NCBI RefSeq assembly: GCF_027498035.1
Contig: NZ_CP114978.1
Location: forward strand, 1 to 64,000
Source: Pseudoxanthomonas sp.
GTDB taxonomy: Bacteria > Pseudomonadota > Gammaproteobacteria > Xanthomonadales > Xanthomonadaceae
Direction of reading: 5' to 3'
DNA length: 64,000 bases
The position numbers and the translations under genes were made by a program. Under the pieces are notes generated by a model. The model worked only from the letters and a program-made list of their open reading frames with translations. It had not been told where the DNA came from and searched no databases. Below, in pieces: positions 15,134 through 22,622 of the stretch (position 1 is its first letter; every line of letters begins with the position of its first letter).

Positions 15134-16516
15134 ATGGAACGCAAGTCATCGGGATGGATTCATGGCCTTGGCGTAACGATGACGGGAGGCCTGCTGGCGG
15201 CCCTGCCGTTTGGCGTACAGGCGCAGCAAGTGACCGCACCGGCTGAACCGCTTGATGCGGCGCAGGCCGAGCCCAGTCCGGGCGAGGTGCAGTCCATGCG
15301 TCAACAGTTGGAGCAGATCAAGGCCAGTTACGCGCAGGAGATCCGACGCCTGCGCGAGTTGGACATGCAGATGCAGGCCCTGCAGGCCAAGGTCAACGGC
15401 AAGCTGCCACCGGCCTCGACGGTGGACCCATCGGCCATCGCCAGGAACGAGCCGCTGCCGGCCGCGGCCACGCGCACGGATCAGATTGCGCCATCGCGAC
15501 CGGCCGATGGCAACTACGCGGGGACTGCCGAGGACGCCGCCAAGGCCAGGGAGGCTGTGCGCAGCGTCGCCGATGTCAAGCAGCAGAACCAGGCGCTGTT
15601 CAATCAACGCCTGACCATCGAGAACAGCATCAGCTACAACCGCTATGACCGGAAGCAGTTCACGCTCAATGGCTTCCTGGCGCTGGATGCGATCTTCCTG
15701 GGCAACATCGCGATCGAGAACGTGGAGTCGGACACGCTGACCTACAACATGGCGGCGCGCTGGGGCGTCAGCCCCCGGCTGACGTTGAACCTGGATGTGC
15801 CGTACCTGGGTCGCAAGACCGTCTACCAGAAGGGCGGGGCGGGTGGATCGGCCGCCGCCATCGCGCAGGAGGAAACCACCGGCACGGGCCTGGGCGACGT
15901 GGCCCTCAGTGCCAATTACAAGCTGTTTGGCGAGCATGGGCGCTGGCCCGAGACCGTACTCACCGCCGGCATCACTGCGCCGACAGGGCGCGAGCCCTAC
16001 GGCATTCCATGGAAGGTGCTGGAGCGCGACGACGATCAGTTCATCCGCTTTGCCGTTCCCGAGGAGCAGCCGACGGGCAACGGCGTGTGGCAGGCCACGG
16101 TGGGGCTGTCAGCGGTCAAGACCGCCGACCCTGCAATCCTGTTCGCCAACCTCGGTGCGACCTATTCGTTCAACCGCGACTTCGACGATATCGACAGCAA
16201 TCCGGACACGACCAACCCCGGCAGCGTGAAGCTTGGCAACTCCTACTACTTCGGTGCGGGCGTGGCCTTTGCCTTCAATGAGCGGACCAGCCTGAGCATG
16301 TCCTTGACCGAGCGCTTCAGTGCGCGTGCCAAGACGCGCTATGACGGGACGCCGTGGGTCAAGGTGATCGGCAGCGATGCCAATGCGGCGGCCTTCAACC
16401 TGGGCGTGACCTACGCCTTGAACCAGAAGACCACGCTGGTGACGCTGCTCGGGATCGGCCTGACTCCGGACGCACCTGACTTCAGCCTGGCCATCAAGGT
16501 GCCTTATACGCTGTAG
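15134..16516 (+). CDS. FapF-like outer-membrane exporter with coiled coil and beta-barrel
   Basis: A 460-residue outer-membrane protein. Three in-frame ATGs occur; 15134 is preferred because it gives a compact signal peptide (MERKSSGWIHGLGVTMTGGL... to VQAQQ) preceded by AGGATGGGG. Residues about 45-90 form a heptad-patterned coiled coil (EVQSMRQQLEQIKASYAQE, RLRELDMQMQALQAKV). A low-complexity linker follows, and then from about residue 160 amphipathic strands typical of a barrel (LTYNMAARWGVSPRLTLNLD, GVGFAF-like strands, MSLSMSLTERFSA). FapF of Pseudomonas is a trimeric barrel with an N-terminal coiled-coil plug, so the layout matches. The chain ends in ...VPYTL, not the usual aromatic residue. 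It is the last gene of the operon and is convergent with the activator gene. Confidence 0.75.
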   Translation: MERKSSGWIHGLGVTMTGGLLAALPFGVQAQQVTAPAEPLDAAQAEPSPGEVQSMRQQLEQIKASYAQEIRRLRELDMQMQALQAKVNGKLPPASTVDPSAIARNEPLPAAATRTDQIAPSRPADGNYAGTAEDAAKAREAVRSVADVKQQNQALFNQRLTIENSISYNRYDRKQFTLNGFLALDAIFLGNIAIENVESDTLTYNMAARWGVSPRLTLNLDVPYLGRKTVYQKGGAGGSAAAIAQEETTGTGLGDVALSANYKLFGEHGRWPETVLTAGITAPTGREPYGIPWKVLERDDDQFIRFAVPEEQPTGNGVWQATVGLSAVKTADPAILFANLGATYSFNRDFDDIDSNPDTTNPGSVKLGNSYYFGAGVAFAFNERTSLSMSLTERFSARAKTRYDGTPWVKVIGSDANAAAFNLGVTYALNQKTTLVTLLGIGLTPDAPDFSLAIKVPYTL

Positions 16517-16603
16517 GCACCTGCAGGCGCACGCCTGCGGTGTGCGTGGCGCCGCCTTGCGGCCGCGCTGGGCGAAGGCCGTGCCGCGGTGGGCGCGGCG
16601 CAC

Positions 16604-17923
16604 TCAGCGCATCTGTTCGACGTGCAGCCCATGTTTGTGCAACAGGCGGTAGAGCGTCACGCGGGACACCTGCAGGCGGCGCGCGGTCTGGCTGACGTTG
16701 AAGCCGCATTCGCGCAGCATCCCCATGACTGCCGTGCGTTCGGCGCAACCGCGCGTGTCGTGCAACGGCGGCGCGAGGCCGCAAGGCGCGACACCGTCGA
16801 GTTCCAGGTCGCGCGCAGTGAGCAGCTCGCGATCGGCCATCACGGCGGCGCGCTGGATCCGGTTGATCAGTTCGCGCACGTTGCCGGGCCAGGCGAACGC
16901 ACGCATCGCCCGGCGTGCGCCGTTGTCGAAGGAGCGCGCGCGGATGGGGTTGTGCTCGCGGAAGCGGTCCAGGAAATGCTGTGCCATCAGCTCGATGTCT
17001 TCACCGCGGTCGGCCAGCAGCGGCATCTGCAGGCGCAGGACATTGAGGCGATAGAACAGGTCGCTGCGGAAGCGTCCAGCTTCCACCGCCTGCTCCAGGT
17101 CGACGTGGGTGGCGGCCAGGATGCGCACATCGACCTTGATCGGCTGATTGCTGCCCACGCGTTCCAGGGTTCCTTCCTGCAGTACGCGCAGCAGGTTGGT
17201 CTGCGCTTCCAGCGGAAGATCGCCGATCTCGTCCAGGAACACGCTGCCGCCGTTGGCCGATTCGAACAGGCCCAGTCGGCGCGTGGCTGCGCCGGTGAAC
17301 GCGCCGCGCTCGTGGCCGAACAGCTCGGACTGCACCAGGCTGGGAGGCAGGGCGCCGCAGTTGAGCGGCGCAAAGGGATGATCGCGACGTGGCGACAGCG
17401 CGTGCAGCGCACGCGCGGCGACCTCCTTGCCGGTGCCCGTGGCACCGGTCACCAGCACCGGTAGATTGACTGGTGCGTATTTGTAGATGTTGGTGCACAC
17501 CTGCAGCATCGGTGGACTCTGGCCGACGAGGACGTTGAGCCTTGGTCGCTCGGGGTGATCGCTGGAAGCGATGTGCTCCAGCAGATTGGCCAGCTCAAGC
17601 GGCGTGGAAAAGCTTCCCTGGCAGTGCCGGAGCAGGTCACGCACCTGTGGGTCCGGCGTCACGTTGTCGTCGATGGCCGCAAGCAGGGTCAGGTAGGGGT
17701 GTTCGTTGGTGATCTGTTGCAGTGCCTCCAGCTTGGGCTGGTCGCTGTTCCGCAGGTCCAGCAGGCCCAGGACCTGTTCGCCCTTGCGGATGCCGACGTT
17801 GTGCCCGGTGGTGAGTTCGGTGACGCGCAGATACCAGCCACTGGCTGCCAGTATTCCGCGTTCATCCGGGGTGGGCGTGCCAAACCAGACCACGCAACAT
17901 TTCGGATTCTCCAAGTGCGCCAT
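16604..17923 (-). CDS. Sigma-54-dependent activator (receiver-like/AAA+/Fis)
   Basis: A 439-residue enhancer-binding protein. Residues 1-125 resemble a degenerate receiver: VLGLLDLRN sits at the phospho-acceptor strand, but the conserved Lys is replaced in SFSTPLELANLLEHI. VpsR-type biofilm regulators have a similarly altered domain. The AAA+ domain is complete: VTGATGTGKEVAARAL (Walker A), ERGAFTGAATRRLG (intact GAFTGA loop that contacts sigma-54), SVFLDEIGDLPLEAQ (Walker B), FRSDLFYRLNVL (Arg finger) and WPGNVRELINRI (sensor II). The C-terminus is a Fis-type helix-turn-helix (FNVSQTARRLQVSRVTLYRL). A GGAGGG site precedes the ATG. It lies convergent to the amyloid operon, and the -24/-12 promoter at 10920 is its likely target. 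Loss of the Lys suggests control by a ligand or partner, not phosphorylation. Confidence 0.9.
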   Translation of the reverse strand: MAHLENPKCCVVWFGTPTPDERGILAASGWYLRVTELTTGHNVGIRKGEQVLGLLDLRNSDQPKLEALQQITNEHPYLTLLAAIDDNVTPDPQVRDLLRHCQGSFSTPLELANLLEHIASSDHPERPRLNVLVGQSPPMLQVCTNIYKYAPVNLPVLVTGATGTGKEVAARALHALSPRRDHPFAPLNCGALPPSLVQSELFGHERGAFTGAATRRLGLFESANGGSVFLDEIGDLPLEAQTNLLRVLQEGTLERVGSNQPIKVDVRILAATHVDLEQAVEAGRFRSDLFYRLNVLRLQMPLLADRGEDIELMAQHFLDRFREHNPIRARSFDNGARRAMRAFAWPGNVRELINRIQRAAVMADRELLTARDLELDGVAPCGLAPPLHDTRGCAERTAVMGMLRECGFNVSQTARRLQVSRVTLYRLLHKHGLHVEQMR

Positions 17924-18135
17924 GTCATCCCTCCCAGGAGTGCGTGGCTCATTGATGTCCCCCCTTGGTGCGCAGATCCTATGCTTCCCTCCGAAGAAGG
18001 GTGATTACTGTCGCGGTACCACTTGCGCCACGGCTCGCTGTCTCTGGTGCTCCTTCCAACAACGCGGTCTGCGGATCAACCGTCCAGGGCAATGTCACTG
18101 CCGGGCATACTGATCGTCCCCAGCCGGAGATTTCC

Positions 18136-18636
18136 ATGCGCGGTGAGCAACGTGAACTGGTTTTTCGATTCCTGGCCGAGCCCAAGGACGTCAATTACGG
18201 CGGCAAGGTGCACGGCGGGGTGGTGATGCGCTGGATCGACCAGGTGGGCTATGCCGCGGCGGTCGGCTGGAGTGGCGCTTACAGCGTGACCGTGGCGGTG
18301 GGCGGGATCCGCTTCGTCGCCCCGATCCGTATCGGCGACCTGGTGACCGTCACCGCCAAGCTGGTCCACACCGGCACCAGCAGCATGCATTTCGCCGTCG
18401 ACGTGCGCGCGCGTGATATTGGGCTGGATGGCCACGACGCTGCCAGCCGCCTGTGCACGCATTGCGTGATCGTGTTCGTGGCCATGGACCAGGCCGAAGG
18501 CAAGCCGACGGCGGTGCCGGCATGGACACCGACCAACGACGAGGACCATCGCCTGGCCGAGTACGCGATGAAGGTGATGGAACTGAGCAAGGGCATCGAG
18601 CAGACCGTGGCAGCCTTCCATGCCGAAGCGACCTGA
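18136..18636 (+). CDS. Acyl-CoA thioesterase (hotdog fold, YciA-like)
   Basis: A 166-residue hotdog-fold thioesterase that hydrolyses acyl-CoA in the cytoplasm. The HGGVVMRWIDQVGYAAA segment (helix with the active-site region, residues about 26-43) and VGGIRFVAPIRIGDLV are typical of the YciA/BACH type. A C-terminal extension (about 125-166) is helical. The ATG at 18136 has CCGGAGA upstream; the frame is open further back but without conserved sequence. It is divergent from the activator gene with about 210 bp between. Substrate chain length cannot be told. Confidence 0.88.
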   Translation: MRGEQRELVFRFLAEPKDVNYGGKVHGGVVMRWIDQVGYAAAVGWSGAYSVTVAVGGIRFVAPIRIGDLVTVTAKLVHTGTSSMHFAVDVRARDIGLDGHDAASRLCTHCVIVFVAMDQAEGKPTAVPAWTPTNDEDHRLAEYAMKVMELSKGIEQTVAAFHAEAT

Positions 18637-18654
18637 GCCGCGTTGAACTTCGTC

Positions 18655-18936
18655 CATGAAGAACGGCAGGACAGCCGTTTTTCACGGCGAAGCCGCCCCG
18701 CAGGTGGTGCACAGCGACGTGCGCCATGAAAAAACGGCAGGACAGCCGTTTTTCACGGCGAAGCCGCCCAGTAGGTGGTGTACAGCGACATGGGCCATGA
18801 AAAAACGGCAGGACAGCCGTTTTTCAGGGCAAAGCCGCCCCGCAGGTGGGCACAGCGACATGGGCCATGAAAAAACGGCAGGACAGCCGTTTTTCACGGC
18901 GAAGCCGCCCGAAGGGTGGCGCACAGGGATGTGCGC
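18655..18936. repeat. Four tandem copies of a 70-71-bp hairpin unit
   Basis: Units begin at 18655, 18725, 18796 and 18866, each with CATGAA(A)n then the hairpin ACGGCAGGACAGCCGT followed by TTTTT. Each hairpin has flanking A and T runs and so looks like a bidirectional terminator. The units differ at scattered positions. A partial fifth unit leads into the terminator at 18942. Confidence 0.9.
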
Positions 18937-19921
18937 CATGAAAAAGCCGGCGCATGCGCCGGCTTTTCTGTCTGCGGAAGTTGCGCGTGCCTACATCGTC
19001 AACGCGGCGGGCCTGCATGAAGCGGCCGCCCCAGTAGCCGGAGGTCAGCGTATCGACGCGGACATCCTTGCCGGTGCTGGGGGAATGCAGGAAGCGGCCT
19101 TCGCCCACGTAGATGCCCACGTGGTTGACGCGGCCGCGCACGCCGAAGAACACCAGATCGCCCTGGCGCAGTTCGTCACGGCTCTTGATCAGTTCGGCGT
19201 TGTCATTGGCGGCCATGTCGCGTGAGACGCGCGGCAGGTCCACGCCCAGTGCGGTGCGGAACACGTAGCCGACCAGGCCGCTGCAATCCAGGCCGCTGTC
19301 CGGATCGGTGCCGCCCCAGCGGTACGGCGTGCCCAGCAGGGTCAGGGCGCGCTGCAGGACGCTCTGGATCTTGCCGATATCCGATTCCTGCGCAGTGGCT
19401 GCGCCGGTCAGGTTGTAGTTGCTCAGCAGGCGGCTCAGGTCGCCAGCCAGCATCGCCGAGCGGTCCATCACCGGCACCGTGTCGGTGGCGGCCAGTCGCG
19501 GCAGCAGGGCGGTCAGGGTGGCGGCGGCGGCCTGGGTGGCCTTGTCGCGCAGGCTGGCGCTGCTGGTGGTCGCGGCCAGGGTCGAAGGAGCCGCGGCAGC
19601 CGGCACCAGCGCGGACGCCGGAATGGCGATGGCCAGCGGTGCCGAAGTGGCCGGCACGATGGCCTGGCCGGCGGGAATGACGGCGGAATTGGGGGTGATC
19701 GTGGTCGGGATGCCGGTGGCGACGGTGGTCGCGACCGGGCTGGTCACCGTGGCGACGTCACTGGAAACGGCCTGGGCGACCTGCGGCTGCGCGGCGTCCT
19801 GGGCCATCGCCATCGGCGATGCGGACATGCCCAGCAGGGCCAGGATGAGGAGGTGAAGCGAACCGCGACGGAGTCGGCGGGTGGTGAGCGGCTGGCCTGT
19901 CGGCAGGTCGTCGATCGTCAC
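18824..19921 (-). CDS. NlpC/P60 cell-wall hydrolase with C-terminal read-through tail
   Basis: A 365-residue exported protein, GTG start at 19921. The signal peptide region is LHLLILALLGMSASPMAMAQ. Residues about 30-110 are a low-complexity Ala/Val/Thr/Pro stretch. The NlpC/P60 domain starts near 185: GTPYRWGGTDPDSGLDCSGLVG holds the Cys nucleophile (split here for length: DSGLDCSGLVGY, about 211) and NHVGIYVGEGRFLHSP the His (about 266). The enzyme should cut peptidoglycan peptides in the periplasm. The domain should end near YWGGRFMQARRVD (about 303), but no stop follows. The frame runs on through the terminator hairpin at 18942-18967 and one full 70-bp repeat unit, giving about 60 extra basic residues, and ends at a TGA found only in the third unit. 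The main domain is sure; the tail is odd. Confidence 0.82.
   Translation of the reverse strand: MTIDDLPTGQPLTTRRLRRGSLHLLILALLGMSASPMAMAQDAAQPQVAQAVSSDVATVTSPVATTVATGIPTTITPNSAVIPAGQAIVPATSAPLAIAIPASALVPAAAAPSTLAATTSSASLRDKATQAAAATLTALLPRLAATDTVPVMDRSAMLAGDLSRLLSNYNLTGAATAQESDIGKIQSVLQRALTLLGTPYRWGGTDPDSGLDCSGLVGYVFRTALGVDLPRVSRDMAANDNAELIKSRDELRQGDLVFFGVRGRVNHVGIYVGEGRFLHSPSTGKDVRVDTLTSGYWGGRFMQARRVDDVGTRNFRRQKSRRMRRLFHGAHPCAPPFGRLRREKRLSCRFFMAHVAVPTCGAALP
18942..18967. terminator. Bidirectional terminator inside the NlpC gene's 3' tail
   Basis: AAAAGCCGGCGCA and TGCGCCGGCTTTT form a 13-bp perfect dyad with no loop spacer, A/T flanked. It is typical of an intrinsic terminator, yet the minus-strand reading frame passes through it. 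Confidence 0.8.
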
Positions 19922-20043
19922 GGGCAGGTGAAGGTTTCGCGGCGGAGCATGGAGTCTGCCGTTAGACCTCGGTGAATATGTTCAAATTTCATTAGGAATT
20001 CGTTGCGTGGCACCGGACCGCAGTCACACTTATGGAATCACGT

Positions 20044-20601
20044 TTAATTAACAACGCGCCGGGCGCCTGTGTAATGGTCCCGCCAATAGGGTCCGTCCAG
20101 ATGGTCCAGCCGGACCGTGCCACCGGTGCTTGGGGCGTGGACGAAGCGCCCTTCGCCCACATAGATGCCGACATGGCTGACGTTGCCGCGGGTGCCGAAG
20201 AACACCAGGTCGGCCGGGGCCAGGCGATTTTCGGCGATCTTCGGCCCCTGGACCTGGGCCAGTTCGCGCGAGGTCCGCGGCAAGCGCAGGTCGAGCATGT
20301 CGCGGTAGACGTAGGTCACCAGCCCGCTGCAGTCGAACCCGGAGTCGGGCGTGTTGCCGCCGTAGCGATACGGCGTGCCGACCAGGCCCAGGGCGCGCAT
20401 CAGCACGCTGTTGACCGATGCCGGGTCGCTGACCTGGACCGTCGGCCAGGCCTTGGTGGACGTTGGCGGAGCCGGCTTGCGGACCATGCCGCGTTCGCTG
20501 CCGCAGCCGGCCAGCAGCAGGCTCAGGCCCAGCAGGAGGCAGGCCGCGGCGCGGGCGACTGGCAAGCACCGGGACGAGCCGGGATAATGGGCGGTCTTCA
20601 T
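20044..20601 (-). CDS. NlpC/P60 family lipoprotein hydrolase
   Basis: A 185-residue protein. The ATG at 20601 is chosen because it gives a lipoprotein signal peptide (AACLLLGLSLLLAGC, lipobox LLAGC); the frame is open 27 codons further upstream without signal-like sequence. The NlpC/P60 domain fills the rest: GTPYRYGGNTPDSGFDCSGL with the Cys nucleophile (about residue 99), LVFFGTRGNVSHVGIYVGE with the His, and a final YWRDHYTGARRVVN. It is a paralogue of the neighbouring gene at 18824-19921, with the same order of motifs and the same ARRV ending, and here the stop follows at once. Expected role: lipid-anchored endopeptidase of the peptidoglycan stem peptide, like Spr/MepS. Confidence 0.88.
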   Translation of the reverse strand: MKTAHYPGSSRCLPVARAAACLLLGLSLLLAGCGSERGMVRKPAPPTSTKAWPTVQVSDPASVNSVLMRALGLVGTPYRYGGNTPDSGFDCSGLVTYVYRDMLDLRLPRTSRELAQVQGPKIAENRLAPADLVFFGTRGNVSHVGIYVGEGRFVHAPSTGGTVRLDHLDGPYWRDHYTGARRVVN

Positions 20602-20681
20602 CGCGGCCAATGTTGACCGCACGCCCTGCGGCAGACAAGCCGCGTTCCAGCCGCAAGCCGCGGCCCATCCAAGAGTTTTCA

Positions 20682-21161
20682 ATGAAAATCGCCAAAGACA
20701 GCGTCGTGCGTTTCCACTACACCGTTTCCGAAGTCGGCTCCGAGCCGCTGGAAACCTCGAAGGACCGCGAGCCGCTGGCGATCCTGGTTGGCCACGGCAA
20801 CATCATCCCGGGCCTGGAGAACGCGATGATGGACAAGGAAGCCGGCGAGAGCTTCGGCGTGGACGTCGGTGCGGCCGAAGCCTATGGCGAGCGCCGTGAC
20901 GGCCTGACCCAGCGCGTGCCGAAGAAGCATTTCGGCGCCCAGAAGCTGGCGCCCGGCCAGCAGGTCGTGCTGCAGACCAACTTCGGCCCGCGCGCGGTGA
21001 CCATCCAGAAGATCGGCATGAGCGTGGTCGACGTCGACCTGAACCATCCGATGGCCGGCAAGGACCTGCATTTCGACGTGGAAGTGATTGAAGTGCGCGA
21101 AGCCAGCGCCGAAGAGCTGGAGCACGGTCACGTGCACGGCGACGGCGGCGTCGAACACTGA
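20682..21161 (+). CDS. slyD: FKBP-type peptidyl-prolyl isomerase, SlyD type
   Basis: A 159-residue cytoplasmic isomerase and metallochaperone-like protein. It begins MKIAKDSVVRFHYTVSEVG. The FKBP core includes NIIPGLENAMMDKEAGES, then an inserted IF domain (GAAEAYGERRDGLTQRVPKK to about 125), then NHPMAGKDLHFDVEVIEVRE, the SlyD signature. The C-terminus is a short His-rich tail (HGHVHGDGG..EH), shorter than the metal-binding tail of E. coli SlyD. The gene is divergent from the lipoprotein hydrolase gene (80 bp between starts) and ends at a terminator. Confidence 0.92.
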   Translation: MKIAKDSVVRFHYTVSEVGSEPLETSKDREPLAILVGHGNIIPGLENAMMDKEAGESFGVDVGAAEAYGERRDGLTQRVPKKHFGAQKLAPGQQVVLQTNFGPRAVTIQKIGMSVVDVDLNHPMAGKDLHFDVEVIEVREASAEELEHGHVHGDGGVEH

Positions 21162-21186
21162 TCGGCATCCTGCCGGATGCAACGGG

Positions 21187-21215
21187 CGGCCCGCAGATGC
21201 GGGCCGTCTTTGTTT
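21187..21215 (+). terminator. Intrinsic terminator after slyD
   Basis: CGGCCCGC (21187-21194), loop AGAT, GCGGGCCG (21199-21206), then TCTTTGTTT. Confidence 0.82.
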
Positions 21216-21227
21216 GGGGCACCTGCG

Positions 21228-22469
21228 ATGCGGGGTGACGCGCGCGGGCCGGGCTCGGCCGAGCCCCTGGCGCCAGCGGTGCGCGTGGCTGCAATGGACG
21301 TGCTGCGTGGCCTGGCCCTGCTCGGCATCCTGCTGATGAACCTGGAAGGCTTCGCCGGGCCACCGGCAGTGATGGGTGCCGGTATCGACCCGGCGCTGCA
21401 TGGCCTGGATCGCTGGGCCGATGCGGCGATCTACGTGTTGGTGCAGGGCAAGTTCATCGCGCTGTTCTCGCTGTTGTTCGGCGCCGGCTTCGCGGTGATG
21501 GCCGGGCGGGCGGAGCGCGAGGGCTGGGCGCTGGGATGGGTGTGGTGGCGGCGCTGCATCGGCCTGCTGCTGATCGGCCTGACCCATGCGTTGCTGGTGT
21601 GGTCGGGCGATGTGCTGGTGTCCTACGCGCTATGCGGCCTTGTGTTGCTGGCGTTCCGCGAGGTGCTGGGCGGGGTGTTGGCATGCGTGGGTGTTGCGCT
21701 GTTTCTGGTGCCGCCTGGCATCTCGCTGCTGGTGGGCCTGGGTGAAACGGCCATGGCCAGTGATCCGGCCTGGCAGCAGGCGCTGCAGGAGCAGGCTGCG
21801 CATATGGCCGCGCTCGCGACGGCGCAGGCCCAGGTGTACGGGCAAGGGGATTTCACCGCTGCCACGCTGCAGCGCCTGCGCGACCTGGGCGAAGCCCTGA
21901 GCGTGCTGCCGATGACCGGCGCACAGGTGCTGGGATTGTTCATGGTGGGTACGTGGCTGGGTCCGGTGTTGGCCCAGCCCGCACGGCATGCGCGCGGGCT
22001 GGCCTGGATGCGATGCGGTGCATGGCCGCTGGGACTGGTGCTGATGCTGGGGTCGGTGTGGCTGGCGCCGTGGATCGCGCCGGGCCGTGCCGACCTGCGC
22101 GTCGGCCTGGCGGCAGCGATGGCGGCTGCTTCCAGCTTGCCGCTGTGCCTGGGCTATGTCGGCTGGGCGGTGCGCTGGCTCGAAGGGCGCGCCTTCCTCC
22201 CGATCGCGAACCTGCTGGCCGGTGCGGGACGCCTAGCGCTGAGCAATTACCTGTTGCAGTCGCTGGTCTGCACATGGGTGTTCTACGGCTACGGACTGGG
22301 GGCGTTCGGCCTGGAGCGCCGATGGCAGGTGCCATTCGCACTGGTCGTGTTCGGGCTGCAGCTGCTGCTGAGTCGATGGTGGCTGGCGCGTCACCGGCTT
22401 GGGCCGGTGGAATGGATGCTGCGTGCCTTCACCTATGCACGCCTGCCGTCGCGTCGCGTGGCCGGATGA
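21228..22469 (+). CDS. DUF418 family membrane protein
   Basis: A 413-residue inner-membrane protein with about ten hydrophobic segments. After a polar N-terminus the sequence AAMDVLRGLALLGILLMNL is the hallmark of the DUF418/YeiB family (R...D.LRG.A..GI...N). The second half carries GRLALSNYLLQSLVCTWVFYG, also characteristic of the family. The role is unknown; the fold is related to acyltransferase-3 proteins. The ATG at 21228 follows the slyD terminator closely. No weak homologue of a partner gene is seen; the next gene, gor, has its own 150-bp upstream region. Confidence 0.88.
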   Translation: MRGDARGPGSAEPLAPAVRVAAMDVLRGLALLGILLMNLEGFAGPPAVMGAGIDPALHGLDRWADAAIYVLVQGKFIALFSLLFGAGFAVMAGRAEREGWALGWVWWRRCIGLLLIGLTHALLVWSGDVLVSYALCGLVLLAFREVLGGVLACVGVALFLVPPGISLLVGLGETAMASDPAWQQALQEQAAHMAALATAQAQVYGQGDFTAATLQRLRDLGEALSVLPMTGAQVLGLFMVGTWLGPVLAQPARHARGLAWMRCGAWPLGLVLMLGSVWLAPWIAPGRADLRVGLAAAMAAASSLPLCLGYVGWAVRWLEGRAFLPIANLLAGAGRLALSNYLLQSLVCTWVFYGYGLGAFGLERRWQVPFALVVFGLQLLLSRWWLARHRLGPVEWMLRAFTYARLPSRRVAG

Positions 22470-22622
22470 AGGACTTGGCGAGCCGCGTCATTACCTGAGG
22501 AAGGCAGCCAGTCACGGCATGCTGTGCGGCAGAGGCGGGCGTGGCATCCCTATCATGGATGACTGACCTCGTTATCGGGCCATCGTCCTGATTGGTCTGG
22601 ATTCCGGAATGGAGCGATTCGC

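Noticed and set aside
18655..18936. Tandem repeats as a CRISPR array
   Set aside because: Units are direct repeats of 70-71 bp without unique spacers, each with a terminator-like hairpin, and no cas genes are present.
18656..19225. Plus-strand frame through the tandem array
   Set aside because: It encodes only the repeated hairpin sequence and then the opposite strand of the NlpC gene; no ribosome binding site.
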